From Flavobacteriaceae bacterium PS02337 (lineage in GTDB: Bacteria; Bacteroidota; Bacteroidia; Flavobacteriales; Flavobacteriaceae): DNA of 64,000 nucleotides. The notes below the pieces were generated by a model. That model worked only from the letters and a program-made list of their open reading frames with translations. It was not told where the DNA came from and made no database searches. Shown piece by piece: positions 43,486 to 52,542 of this stretch. Both the position numbers and the translations under genes were made by a program. How positions within the stretch are numbered: position 1 is the first letter of the stretch; each line of letters opens with the position of its first letter. The DNA lies in the NCBI GenBank assembly GCA_029959285.1, contig JASCOE010000001.1, forward strand, positions 496,001 to 560,000, in the 5' to 3' direction.

Positions 43486-46400
43486 TTTCTATTAAAGTAT
43501 TCTTGAACTTTTTGATTAAAATTCGAGCGCAAAGGTAGTGATTGTCTGTTTAATATCTCTACACTGTTTAAATATTCCAACAACGAACTTGGTAAAGCAT
43601 TTGAACGATTTGTAAAATCAGCTTTATTAGTTTCAGATTGTCTTTGTGTATCTTGTCCTTGCTGCTGAACGGCATTATTTAATTTCAATAATTCTTGCTG
43701 GATATTTAAGATACGTTGCAGGTTCTCATTTTTAAATCCTTTATTTAAAATCTGCTTTTCAGATTGTTTCATTTGATCAATTACAGATCTGCCTTGAGAG
43801 TCTAAACCTTTCTTTGCTAATTCTTTTTGAAGCGCTTCTCTAAGTTTAACTTGCTCTTTGTAAATCTCCATTATAGCTTCTGCATCTCCTTCTCCATCTT
43901 CTCCATCATTACCATTTTTCTCTCCTTTTCCATTCTTGCCATCTTTACCATAAGTGCCTTTATCTCCACTTTTGTTACCTTGTCCTTCTTTGCCTTGACT
44001 ATCTTTACCCTGACCGCTTTGTCCTTGTCCCGGCTTTCCATCTTTTCCTTCACCAGGTTTATCTCCTGATTGCTGTCCGGGTTTCATACCTTCTTTCATC
44101 TTATCAGCAAGACCTTTTTGTTTCTGAATAATATCTGGTAATTGCATTCCTTGTCCATCACCTGGTTTAGGTTTTCCAGCTCCCGGCTTAGACATAGACA
44201 TCTGCATGTTATTTAATAAATCACTTAAGAAATCGGCTAACTTATTGGCAGAGGAAACGGCATATTGTTGGTGTGAAACTCCTCTTGGAATCTGTACATC
44301 AGTTAAGGTTTCTATAGCCTTGTCCATATTGTATTGTACGTTTCCAATTTCTTTGGTAACGTCTTCTGCCACCTTTGGATTACGTAATGAAAGTGCAAAC
44401 AAACTATCATCAACATGTCTGAACTGTTGTTTTAAATTCTGCTGAATCTTGATGTTTTTAGTGAATGCAGAAGAACCTAATTTCATAGATTTAAACTGTT
44501 TCATTACATCTTCTTGTGACAAAGAGTAAGCTAAAAGATTGTCCAAAATCTGACGAAGCATTGCTACATCTTCTTCTAATTGTTCCTGTTCTCCACCTTC
44601 CATTTCACTCTGCATTTCTTGAGACATAGATTTCATTTTCTTTGCAGCACTTTTCTGTTTTGGTTTAGCCGAAGAAGTATTCTTTTTACTTAATTCTTCA
44701 GAAGCTTTTTTAAGATCATTATCTACATCTTTCTCTTTTGAAGCATCAGATGGAATGTCTAAAGGTTTCTTTAAAGTCTTATTTTCTTCTTTCAAATCTT
44801 TTAAATCTTCTTGAATTTTATCAAATGATTTATTGATTTCATCCTGCTTTTCTTTAGTATTTTCTTTCTCTTTATTAGATAACTGTTCCTCTTGTTCTGA
44901 CAGTTTATTTAATTTCTCAGCAACTTGTTCTGCTTTCTTTGAAACATAAAAACGTTTGGTTAACTCGACCAATTGTTCTAAATTACGAGATTGGTTTTTA
45001 CTTATTTGTTTGAACTTTTCCATCTTATCAAACAATTCTTCACTGTTCAATTTGTCATTCAAGTTCTTCAATTCGTCTAATAATTTCTGATTCTTTTCTA
45101 AATCTTTCTGAGCATTATCTAAACGCTTTTGTAAATCATCGGCTGTTTTATCTTTCTTTTCAGACTTAAACTTATCTAAGTTCTGATTCATTTTTTCATA
45201 AAACTGTTTCATCATTTCGTCTTGTTGTTTCTGACGTTTGATAAAATCATTCATCTTCTGTTGATCTTTAAACTCTAAATTATCTTTTTCTTTTCCTGTA
45301 TTCTGAAGCTTATCCATTTCTGAAATTTGCTTCGTCTGGTTCTTCAAAGATTTAGATAAACTATTAATATTCTGATTTTGCTGTTGCAATTCCTGATCTT
45401 GAATTTCATCTGTAGATGCTACACGATCTGAAAATGTAGAAGACTTTGTACTCTTAAATCCGTGTGGTGCATCGTTATCAAAAACTTCAAAATAGTACTC
45501 GTATGAAACTCCTTCCTCTACTGGAAGATTACTCGGAAAATTAAAAACAAACTGATCGAATACTCCAGACTTCACAGGAATGTTTCCACGTTTGGCAGAC
45601 TGCGGTTTGTTACGTTCGTAATATACAATTTGTAATTTAGAAAGTCCGTAATCATCACCCAATCTTCCTAAAATATAGTTCTTGTCTAGCTTCAAACTAT
45701 CTGGCGCTGGGCCAACATTGATCGTTGGAAACTGATCTTTGATTACAGACAGCTGATAATCTAGTTTTTCGTAGTTTTTAACCTTATCATTTGACGTAAG
45801 AATTTGATATTCTGTATTTTGACTAATATTTTTAGCTAATTTAAAGTCATTTTCTGCTTTATTGAACTTAAATACTTCGTTATCTCTTTTCCACACCACT
45901 TCTTGTGTAGATTTGGTATTCATTCTCCAAGTTACCGTTGTTCCTTCGGGTACTATTGCATTTCCAGTTCCTTGAATTGTCTCTGAATTTTTCTTTAGAT
46001 AAGAAGGAAAATTCAAAACCATTTCGAAGTTTGCAATAGATGGAACTGTGATTACTTTCAATTCATATTCTTCTGAAACAACTGAATTTCCTTCAAAAGA
46101 AAATTGAATATTTTCAGATGGCTTTTCAATTTTAAATTCAAACTTTCCAGGTTGAGAAGATTCCATAAAATAGCTTTCATCTCCAATATGAATCATAACA
46201 TTTTCTGGAACTACATTTCCAACAGATTCCATTTTGATGACAAAATCTTTGTTTTGTTCTGCTTGTAAATTCGAATTCAAAACCACAAACTTAAATGGAG
46301 CTGGAGGTAAAAATGCAGAATTGAAATGCACTACTCTATTCAAACTTTGAGAAATTATATTGCTATTTCCAGAAATATAAAACACTGCAAAAAGCAAAAT

Positions 46401-46883
46401 TGGAACTAAAGCTAATGGTAAATATTTTTTGTTTGCTTTAAAATTGATTGCATTTCCAAATGGAATTGGTTGCAAAGAATTAGCTTTTTGTTCAATAGAA
46501 GCCAAAACCAACTCTGAACTTTCAGCATTATTTTCAGATGACAATTGCAAAAAGTTTGTCAACTTATCACTCACTTCAGTGAAATGATTTCCAATAATTT
46601 TAGAAGCTTGAGTATAATCTATTCCCTTTTGAAGTTTGAATAATTTAAATAATGGAAAGATAATTAAACGGACCAAAAGGAAAACTTCAACACCAACAAA
46701 TAACCAAAATAGAAAAGTTCTTCCTAATGGTTTTAACCAAAGAAAGTACTCCACAAAAAGCGTAAATAAAAAATATAATAACCCAAAACCTGTAAAAAGC
46801 AATATGCCTTTTATCAATTCGTTGGTATAATATTTTTTAATAAAAGCCTCTAACTTTTGATATATCGCAGATGTTGTTTTCAA
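43482..46883 (-). CDS. DUF4175-type membrane protein with long coiled coil
   Basis: 1133 residues. Membrane helices near the N-terminus (~20-45, 53-75) and at ~150-172 are followed by a beta-rich extracytoplasmic region (~190-500) with Ig-like repeats. Next comes a Lys/Glu/Gln-rich coiled coil (~510-760). A Gly/Lys/Gln/Asp-rich low-complexity segment follows (~930-1010, with Gly-Lys-Pro-Gly-Gln-Gly-Gln-Ser-Gly-Gln-Gly runs). A helical tail ends in Asn-Arg-Lys. This is the layout of the large DUF4175 family of Bacteroidota; function unknown. It is translationally coupled to ybeY by a four-base overlap. Confidence 0.82.
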   Translation of the reverse strand: MKTTSAIYQKLEAFIKKYYTNELIKGILLFTGFGLLYFLFTLFVEYFLWLKPLGRTFLFWLFVGVEVFLLVRLIIFPLFKLFKLQKGIDYTQASKIIGNHFTEVSDKLTNFLQLSSENNAESSELVLASIEQKANSLQPIPFGNAINFKANKKYLPLALVPILLFAVFYISGNSNIISQSLNRVVHFNSAFLPPAPFKFVVLNSNLQAEQNKDFVIKMESVGNVVPENVMIHIGDESYFMESSQPGKFEFKIEKPSENIQFSFEGNSVVSEEYELKVITVPSIANFEMVLNFPSYLKKNSETIQGTGNAIVPEGTTVTWRMNTKSTQEVVWKRDNEVFKFNKAENDFKLAKNISQNTEYQILTSNDKVKNYEKLDYQLSVIKDQFPTINVGPAPDSLKLDKNYILGRLGDDYGLSKLQIVYYERNKPQSAKRGNIPVKSGVFDQFVFNFPSNLPVEEGVSYEYYFEVFDNDAPHGFKSTKSSTFSDRVASTDEIQDQELQQQNQNINSLSKSLKNQTKQISEMDKLQNTGKEKDNLEFKDQQKMNDFIKRQKQQDEMMKQFYEKMNQNLDKFKSEKKDKTADDLQKRLDNAQKDLEKNQKLLDELKNLNDKLNSEELFDKMEKFKQISKNQSRNLEQLVELTKRFYVSKKAEQVAEKLNKLSEQEEQLSNKEKENTKEKQDEINKSFDKIQEDLKDLKEENKTLKKPLDIPSDASKEKDVDNDLKKASEELSKKNTSSAKPKQKSAAKKMKSMSQEMQSEMEGGEQEQLEEDVAMLRQILDNLLAYSLSQEDVMKQFKSMKLGSSAFTKNIKIQQNLKQQFRHVDDSLFALSLRNPKVAEDVTKEIGNVQYNMDKAIETLTDVQIPRGVSHQQYAVSSANKLADFLSDLLNNMQMSMSKPGAGKPKPGDGQGMQLPDIIQKQKGLADKMKEGMKPGQQSGDKPGEGKDGKPGQGQSGQGKDSQGKEGQGNKSGDKGTYGKDGKNGKGEKNGNDGEDGEGDAEAIMEIYKEQVKLREALQKELAKKGLDSQGRSVIDQMKQSEKQILNKGFKNENLQRILNIQQELLKLNNAVQQQGQDTQRQSETNKADFTNRSNALPSSLLEYLNSVEILNRQSLPLRSNFNQKVQEYFNRK

Positions 46884-47032
46884 AATAAATCTGTTTTAAT
46901 TATAACCTATAAAAGTAGTAATTATAAAGATTCAAATTTGAAAAATCAATTGCAATAACAATATCAAAAAATACAATTAATGATTACATCATAAATCTAA
47001 AATCTAAAATCAACAATCTTAAATCTGAATTG

Positions 47033-47040
47033 TATCTTTG
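47033..47040 (+). promoter_or_regulatory. -7 element of gltX
   Basis: TATCTTTG, 18 bases before the ATG. No convincing -33 TTG at 17-23 bases. Confidence 0.55.
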
Positions 47041-47058
47041 CAACAAAATTTTAAACAA

Positions 47059-48564
47059 ATGTCAAAGCAAGTTCGTGTGCGTTTTGCACCAAGTCCGACT
47101 GGACCATTACATATTGGCGGAGTTCGTACTGCCCTATTTAATTATTTATTTGCAAAGAAACATAACGGTGTTTTTTATCTGAGAATTGAAGATACAGATC
47201 AGACTCGTTTTGTTCCTGGTGCAGAGGCTTACATTATGGAAGCTCTTGAATGGTTAGGAATTGCTCCTGAAGAAACAGTTGGAAAAAATGAAAAATTTGG
47301 TCCGTACAGACAAAGCGAACGTAAAGATTTGTACCAGCAATATGCTGATCAATTGATCAATTCGGGTTGGGCATATTATGCTTTTGATACTCCAGAATCT
47401 TTAGATGCTTTGAGAAAAGAACAAGAAGCTGAAGGAAAAACATTTATTTACAATCATACAAACCGTGAAAAACTAGATACTTCTTTGGTAATATCTGCCG
47501 ATGAAATTGCGAAAAGAATTGCAAATGGAGAACATTATGTAATCCGTTTTAAAACTCCGGTTGACGAAACTTTACATTTGAAAGATATCATTCGTGGTGA
47601 TGTGAAGTTTGAAACTAATCTTTTGGATGATAAAGTGCTGTTCAAAAGTGACGGAATGCCAACGTATCATTTAGCAAATATTGTGGATGATCATTTGATG
47701 GAAACTTCTCATGTAATTCGTGGTGAAGAATGGTTGCCATCTATGCCTCTTCACGTTTTATTATACAAAGCATTTGGTTGGGAAGCTCCAGAATTTGCTC
47801 ATTTACCTTTGATTTTAAAACCAATTGGAAACGGAAAATTATCAAAAAGAGATGGAGACAAAATGGGATTTCCAGTATTTCCTTTAGAATGGAAAACTGC
47901 AGAGGGAGTTTCATCTGGTTATAGAGAAAATGGATTTTTCCCTGAAGCAGTCGTAAACTTTTTAGCTTTACTTGGATGGAATGATGGAACTGAAAAAGAG
48001 ATATTTTCTTTAGAAGAATTAGCACAAGCTTTTGACTTAAATAGAGTTCATAAAGCTGGAGCTAAATTTGACCCAGAGAAAAACAAATGGTTCAATCACC
48101 AATATTTAATCAAACAAAATGATGCCGATTTAGCAAAAAGCTTTTCTCCTATTTTAGAAGAAAAAGGTATTGATGTTTCTAAATATGAATTAACGAGAAT
48201 TGTTTCTTTGATTAAAGAAAGAGCAAATTTCGTTTCAGAATTTTGGAATTTGACTGACTTCTTTTTCCAAGCTCCAACATCTTATGATGAAAAGGCAAGC
48301 AAAAACTGGAAAGAAGAAACTCCAGCTTTAATGCAAGAACTGATTTCAACTCTTGAATATATTGATGGTTTTGACTCAGCAAATATCGAAGCAATCGTAA
48401 AAGATTGGCTTACTAAAAATGAAATCGGAATGGGTAAAGTGATGCAACCTTTCCGACTAAGTTTGGTTGGAGCATTAAAAGGGCCTCACCTATTTGACAT
48501 TGTTGAAATCATTGGAAAAGAAGAAACTATCGCTAGAATTCAGAAAGCAATTTCAACTTTATAA
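47059..48564 (+). CDS. gltX: Glutamyl-tRNA synthetase
   Basis: 501 residues from ATG 47059 (Met-Ser-Lys-Gln-Val-Arg-Val). An upstream in-frame non-ATG start lies on the promoter box and is rejected. It charges tRNA-Glu. HIGH motif Pro-Ser-Pro-Thr-Gly-Pro-Leu-His-Ile-Gly-Gly at ~10-20; KMSKS-type Lys-Leu-Ser-Lys-Arg-Asp-Gly at ~260. The C-terminal half is the helical anticodon-binding region. Because a separate GlnRS is encoded at 52.5-54.7 kb, this enzyme is probably discriminating and charges only tRNA-Glu (inference). Confidence 0.95.
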   Translation: MSKQVRVRFAPSPTGPLHIGGVRTALFNYLFAKKHNGVFYLRIEDTDQTRFVPGAEAYIMEALEWLGIAPEETVGKNEKFGPYRQSERKDLYQQYADQLINSGWAYYAFDTPESLDALRKEQEAEGKTFIYNHTNREKLDTSLVISADEIAKRIANGEHYVIRFKTPVDETLHLKDIIRGDVKFETNLLDDKVLFKSDGMPTYHLANIVDDHLMETSHVIRGEEWLPSMPLHVLLYKAFGWEAPEFAHLPLILKPIGNGKLSKRDGDKMGFPVFPLEWKTAEGVSSGYRENGFFPEAVVNFLALLGWNDGTEKEIFSLEELAQAFDLNRVHKAGAKFDPEKNKWFNHQYLIKQNDADLAKSFSPILEEKGIDVSKYELTRIVSLIKERANFVSEFWNLTDFFFQAPTSYDEKASKNWKEETPALMQELISTLEYIDGFDSANIEAIVKDWLTKNEIGMGKVMQPFRLSLVGALKGPHLFDIVEIIGKEETIARIQKAISTL

Positions 48565-48572
48565 AAAATTTT

Positions 48573-48695
48573 ACCATTAAGATATTAAGTTTATTAAGCT
48601 TAACAGAATGGTAAAAAAATATATAAATAAGTTCATAAAGTCAGGCTTAATTCTCTTGACAAAGCTTGACTTTATGAACTTAATATCTTAATGGT
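48573..48695. repeat. Nested palindrome downstream of gltX
   Basis: Outer arms are perfect over 19 bp (48573-48591 and 48677-48695) and inner arms over 15 bp (48629-48643 and 48667-48681). The two pairs share bases 48677-48681, so they could be alternative or nested stems. Probably a dispersed Flavobacterium repeat; it may also slow transcription after gltX. Confidence 0.75.
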
Positions 48696-48706
48696 TAAAA
48701 AAATAG

Positions 48707-48748
48707 AAACGCTAAGCAACATCAACCAAATGTTCTTAGCGTTTTTTT
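48707..48748 (+). terminator. Terminator upstream of the SPFH gene
   Basis: AAACGCTAAG and CTTAGCGTTT form a 10-bp stem with an 18-base loop, followed by a T-run. It ends the gltX unit. Confidence 0.75.
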
Positions 48749-48817
48749 AATGTCTAATAATTTTATTTTAGAAGAATTTTCGTAATTTACCAGAATCATA
48801 ATATAAACTATATAACC

Positions 48818-49801
48818 ATGAGTACAGCATTTATTATCATTTTAGTATTGGCATTCTTCATTTTCATGTCGTCTTTCTTTACTGTAAAACAACAATCTTC
48901 TGTGATTATCGAGAGATTTGGAAAATTTCAGAGTGTTAGAAATTCAGGATTACAACTTAAAATTCCGTTGGTTGATAGATTGGCCGGACGTGTAAATCTT
49001 AAAATTCAACAGCTGGATGTTATCATCGAAACCAAAACTAGAGACAACGTTTTTATCAAAATGAAAGTTTCAGTTCAATTTAAAGTTATTCAAGAAAAAG
49101 TGTACGAAGCTTTTTATAAACTAGAATATCCACACGATCAAATTACATCTTACGTTTTTGATGTTGTTCGTGCTGAAGTTCCGAAACTAAAATTGGATGA
49201 TGTTTTTGAAAGAAAAGATGATATTGCTGTTGCAGTAAAACGTGAATTGAACGAAGCAATGTCAACTTACGGGTACGACATTATCAATACTTTGGTTACC
49301 GATATTGATCCAGACATTCAGGTAAAAAATGCAATGAACAGAATCAACGCTGCCGATAGAGAAAAAACGGCTGCTGAATTTGAAGCAGAAAGTTCAAGAA
49401 TTAGAATTGTTGCAAAAGCAAAAGCCGAAGCAGAAAGTAAACGTTTACAAGGTCAAGGTATTGCAGATCAGCGTCGTGAAATTGCAAGAGGTTTGGTTGA
49501 AAGTGTTGAAGTTTTGAACAATGTTGGAATTAATTCTCAAGAAGCTTCTGCCCTTATTGTAGTTACACAGCATTATGATACTTTACAAGCAATTGGAGCT
49601 GATGCAAATTCTAATTTAATATTACTTCCAAATTCTCCACAAGCTGGAAGCGATATGTTAAATAATATGGTTGCTTCTTTTTCGGCATCTAACCAAGTTG
49701 GTGAAATGATGAAAAAGCACAATAAAAAAATAGAAAAACCAAAACCAATTCAACCGCAATCTGGATACGAAGATGACGTTCAACCAGATGTTCAACAATA
49801 A
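48818..49801 (+). CDS. SPFH/band-7 membrane protein (stomatin/QmcA-like)
   Basis: 327 residues. An N-terminal membrane anchor (~4-22) is followed by an SPFH domain (~25-200) with Ser-Ser-Val-Ile-Ile-Glu-Arg-Phe-Gly-Lys-Phe at the start and Thr-Leu-Val-Thr-Asp-Ile-Asp-Pro-Asp at ~165. A heptad-rich segment follows (~180-225, Ala-Lys-Ala-Glu-Ala-Glu-Ser). Prokaryotic members form ring-like membrane assemblies that partner with proteases such as FtsH. No NfeD-type or protease gene is adjacent here, so QmcA-like is the closest description. Confidence 0.85.
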   Translation: MSTAFIIILVLAFFIFMSSFFTVKQQSSVIIERFGKFQSVRNSGLQLKIPLVDRLAGRVNLKIQQLDVIIETKTRDNVFIKMKVSVQFKVIQEKVYEAFYKLEYPHDQITSYVFDVVRAEVPKLKLDDVFERKDDIAVAVKRELNEAMSTYGYDIINTLVTDIDPDIQVKNAMNRINAADREKTAAEFEAESSRIRIVAKAKAEAESKRLQGQGIADQRREIARGLVESVEVLNNVGINSQEASALIVVTQHYDTLQAIGADANSNLILLPNSPQAGSDMLNNMVASFSASNQVGEMMKKHNKKIEKPKPIQPQSGYEDDVQPDVQQ

Positions 49802-49810
49802 TTACAAAAT

Positions 49811-49840
49811 AAAAAAAGAGGCTTAATTGCCTCTTTTTTT
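49811..49840. terminator. Bidirectional terminator between the SPFH gene and the envelope cluster
   Basis: AAAAAAAGAGGC and GCCTCTTTTTTT pair around TTAATT between convergent genes. The right arm overlaps the last codons of the 84-aa gene. Confidence 0.8.
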
Positions 49841-50077
49841 ATTCATAAACCAATTGATTATAAATGGAATAATCGATTGTAAAATTTGCGGATACGATTT
49901 TTTTACATAATCGGTGTAAGAAGAAACAAATCCGTTTACTATTTTTTGTGGTGTTATGCCTTCTTTAGTTCTCTGAAAACTTAAAACCAATTTCTGGTAA
50001 TTGATCTCTTTTTCTAATTTCAGAATTTCTAAATCTCTGTCGATTTCAGCATATGATGAGTATTTTTTCTTTTCCAT
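49823..50077 (-). CDS. Small cytoplasmic protein, DUF6327-like
   Basis: 84 residues, Lys/Glu-rich at the start (Met-Glu-Lys-Lys-Lys-Tyr-Ser-Ser-Tyr-Ala-Glu-Ile-Asp) with a hydrophobic stretch near the end (Ile-Ile-Pro-Phe-Ile-Ile-Asn-Trp-Phe). I recall such proteins as DUF6327, usually behind a holin-family gene; function unknown. Third gene of a probable ytxH-holin-DUF6327 unit, five bases after the holin-like gene. Confidence 0.65.
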   Translation of the reverse strand: MEKKKYSSYAEIDRDLEILKLEKEINYQKLVLSFQRTKEGITPQKIVNGFVSSYTDYVKKSYPQILQSIIPFIINWFMNKKRGN

Positions 50078-50082
50078 AAGTC

Positions 50083-50433
50083 TTAATCATTAAAAAATAT
50101 TTCTGAAAATTTCTCCAAAATCGGACCTTCAACCATTTTATCTTTTATAAAGAAAAGCAAAATTGTAAAGAAAAGATAGATTCCTCCTACTGCCAAAAAT
50201 CCAAGTGCATTACTTTCAAACAAAGATCCAAAAGCATAAGCTGCTGCAAAAGATCCAAATATTAAAACCATCGTGAAACAAACCAAAATCAAGGTAAACT
50301 TAAAAATTAAAGTTGTCGATTTCATTGCCACCTTAAAACCCCAAAGTTTATAATAAGCTAAATGGCTGTCTATGTAAACCTTAGTCTGATCCTGAATTTT
50401 TTCAGTGTTTTCTTTTAATTCTTCAAAAGCCAT
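50083..50433 (-). CDS. Phage-holin-family (Phage_holin_3_6-like) membrane protein
   Basis: 116 residues from ATG 50433. Two membrane helices (~45-68 and ~78-100) follow an N-terminal amphipathic helix (Glu-Glu-Leu-Lys-Glu-Asn-Thr-Glu-Lys-Ile). Despite the family name these chromosomal proteins are not phage lysis genes in most Bacteroidota; they accompany YtxH-like genes and are thought of as envelope-stress proteins. An upstream ATG at 50463 would add 10 hydrophobic residues and reaches into a hairpin. Confidence 0.75.
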   Translation of the reverse strand: MAFEELKENTEKIQDQTKVYIDSHLAYYKLWGFKVAMKSTTLIFKFTLILVCFTMVLIFGSFAAAYAFGSLFESNALGFLAVGGIYLFFTILLFFIKDKMVEGPILEKFSEIFFND

Positions 50434-50457
50434 AATCGGAATTTTAAAAATAAAAAA

Positions 50458-50493
50458 GCACATACTTCCTTATAAATAAGTAAGTATGCGCTC
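50458..50493 (-). terminator. Hairpin with U-tract downstream of the ytxH-like gene
   Basis: Minus-strand arms GCGCATACTT (50482-50491) and AAGTATGTGC (50458-50467) pair with one wobble, followed by TTTTTTATTTTT. It can uncouple the ytxH-like gene from the two genes behind it. Confidence 0.6.
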
Positions 50494-50507
50494 TTAAAAA
50501 ATGTTTA

Positions 50508-50834
50508 TTATTTTTGAAACTTAGCGTTCTGCTCTTTTAAATCAGCTAATTTAGATTCTAAAAAAGTAATCACTTCTTCTGTTTTATGACTAACATTTGA
50601 AAGTAAGTCATTCAAAGTTCCGTCAAGATTTTGAGTAGCACTTGCAAATTTTTCACGAAGAACTTCAGAACTAGCATCAAAAGAATCTTTGATATTATGC
50701 TTAGCATCATCTAAATTTTCTTTAATTTTTGATCTTGTTTTTGATCCTTTATCTGGAGCGAATAAAATTCCGATAGCTGCTCCCGCTGCTGCTGCTGCTA
50801 AGATTGCTGCAGCTGTATTTAAATTCTTAGACAT
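50508..50834 (-). CDS. YtxH-like protein
   Basis: 108 residues. An N-terminal Ala/Gly-rich membrane segment (Ala-Ala-Ala-Ile-Leu-Ala-Ala-Ala-Ala-Ala-Gly-Ala-Ala-Ile-Gly) with Phe-Ala-Pro-Asp-Lys-Gly is followed by a helical tail (~30-108). This is the YtxH pattern of small stress-associated envelope proteins. First gene of the small cluster. Confidence 0.82.
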   Translation of the reverse strand: MSKNLNTAAAILAAAAAGAAIGILFAPDKGSKTRSKIKENLDDAKHNIKDSFDASSEVLREKFASATQNLDGTLNDLLSNVSHKTEEVITFLESKLADLKEQNAKFQK

Positions 50835-50927
50835 GATATTACAATTTTTAAATTATTAATAAAGATACTCAATTTTAAAATGATAAAACTTTGATAAATT
50901 GTTATTTACAAAAAATTAACAATACAA

Positions 50928-51404
50928 TTAATACACATAAGTTATAGCTTCATACTTTCCATCTTTTTCTGTAATACTAACAAACGGCGAACCATTTGAA
51001 GCCGACTTACTTTTAATTCTCATAGCAGTTTGTTTCTGATTTGCAATTGGCGGTTCGCCTTTTGTCCTTGTAGAGACACCAGTAAAACTTGCAACTTGCT
51101 TCAGTCCTATTGTTTTTTCTAAAGGTAAAACAGTTACCATTTTGTAATCGTCTTTAGAATCTACAACTATTTTATCAGAAACTTTTTGAGTTTGTTTTGT
51201 TTGTTTATTTGTAATGGATGAAACGGCATGTTTGCTAATTTTAATTTCTTCAGAACTTCCGTTCACTGAATAATAAATTAATCCATTTTCATTTTTAATG
51301 AAATTTACATCAAGTTGTTCTCCATTGTGTTTTGTAATTTGATGTGTTTGTGAAATTGCAACATTTGCAAATAATAATGCTAGCGTAAAATATAAAATTT
51401 TCAT
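50928..51404 (-). CDS. Exported protein of unknown function
   Basis: 158 residues with a signal peptide (ending Val-Ala-Ile-Ser-Gln, ~19). The mature part has repeated short beta-like segments (Asn-Gly-Leu-Ile-Tyr-Tyr-Ser-Val-Asn-Gly, Glu-Glu-Ile-Lys-Ile-Ser-Lys-His) and no Cys. No family recognised. It stands alone, 93 bases upstream of the ytxH-like gene on the same strand. Confidence 0.65.
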   Translation of the reverse strand: MKILYFTLALLFANVAISQTHQITKHNGEQLDVNFIKNENGLIYYSVNGSSEEIKISKHAVSSITNKQTKQTQKVSDKIVVDSKDDYKMVTVLPLEKTIGLKQVASFTGVSTRTKGEPPIANQKQTAMRIKSKSASNGSPFVSITEKDGKYEAITYVY

Positions 51405-52542
51405 GATAATTAGATTTAAATTAAAAATGGTCAGATCTGAAATTTAAAAACTAAACTTTTACACCAATTCAACATTATGGAATTTTCACTATTATAATAC
51501 AATTTGAAAAATACCTTTTACGCGAAATATTATCAAAATTACATCACAATAAAAATGAGAACATAAAATTGTCTTTTCAAGAAATCAGTTTAGAAAATTG
51601 ACAGCAATAAAAATTACGAGTTTTTAAAAACAGTAAATTTCAATTTAGATTCTTTAACGGCAAATTTTAATTTTTTATAAAAATCATCTCTGACTTCTAC
51701 TCTTATGCTAAAAATAGCAGTTTTATAAACAATTGTATGTTAACAAGCCGTTAAACTGACTAAAATAACAGCTAAAATTAAAATAAAGACCATATTTAAA
51801 CAATAATTCAAAAAATGAGCAATCCATCAACTTGTTTAAAAAATCGCTTTAAAATTCATTTATTTAACTCATTTTTAATTTATAAAAACTATAAAAATTA
51901 ATATTATAATCAATTTTAATAATCATTTATATAAATTATAGAATTAAAAATTTAATCAAATTAATTTATATATAAAAAAGGAGAATTTTTTAAGTTGAAA
52001 ATGAAAAATATCCTTCAAAAATTAAAATCTTGAGTCAAAAAAATAAAAACTTAAAATAAGCAGCAATTTTAAATGATTTTAAAAAAAGCGATTATAGAGA
52101 TAGAAGATTTTAGAAAACGCTTTAGAATAAATTTATGAAAGCCTTTTTTAATTATAAAAATTTATGATAATTAAAAAACAAATCAATTTAATAAATAATT
52201 TATATAAACTATAAAATATAAAATTATTATAATAACAAACTATATTATAAAAATTCAGACAAAAATATTTATCAAAATTTAAGCTTAAAATTTTTTAAGA
52301 GGAAAATGTAGTTTAAAATTCTAAAATTGAAGAGAAAAAAGTAAAAACTTAAAATAAAAGCAGATAATTAACGATATTTTAAAATAAGATAAATGAGGTA
52401 GAATAAACTTAAAAATGCTTTAAAATTAATTTATGAAAGTCAATTTTAATTTATAAAAATTATAAAAACTTATATTTTAATAAATTTTACATATAATAAA
52501 AAAGTGCTTTTAAAAAGCGCTTTTCCATAGATTCTAATTATT
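51405..52542. other. Gene-free AT-rich stretch
   Basis: About 1.1 kb with no credible ORF on either strand. Its right half carries a degenerate tandem repeat (entered separately). I see no promoter pair, tRNA or stable hairpin that would indicate an RNA gene. Confidence 0.8.
51846..52470. repeat. Degenerate ~273-298-bp tandem repeat, about two and a fraction copies
   Basis: The landmark GCTTTAAAATTnATTTATG followed by TTTTAATTTATAAAA occurs at 51846, 52119 (diverged) and 52417. A second landmark, AAAACTTAAAATAA, occurs about 300 bases apart (~52047 and ~52346) inside the two intervals. The composition is almost entirely A/T. Confidence 0.65.
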
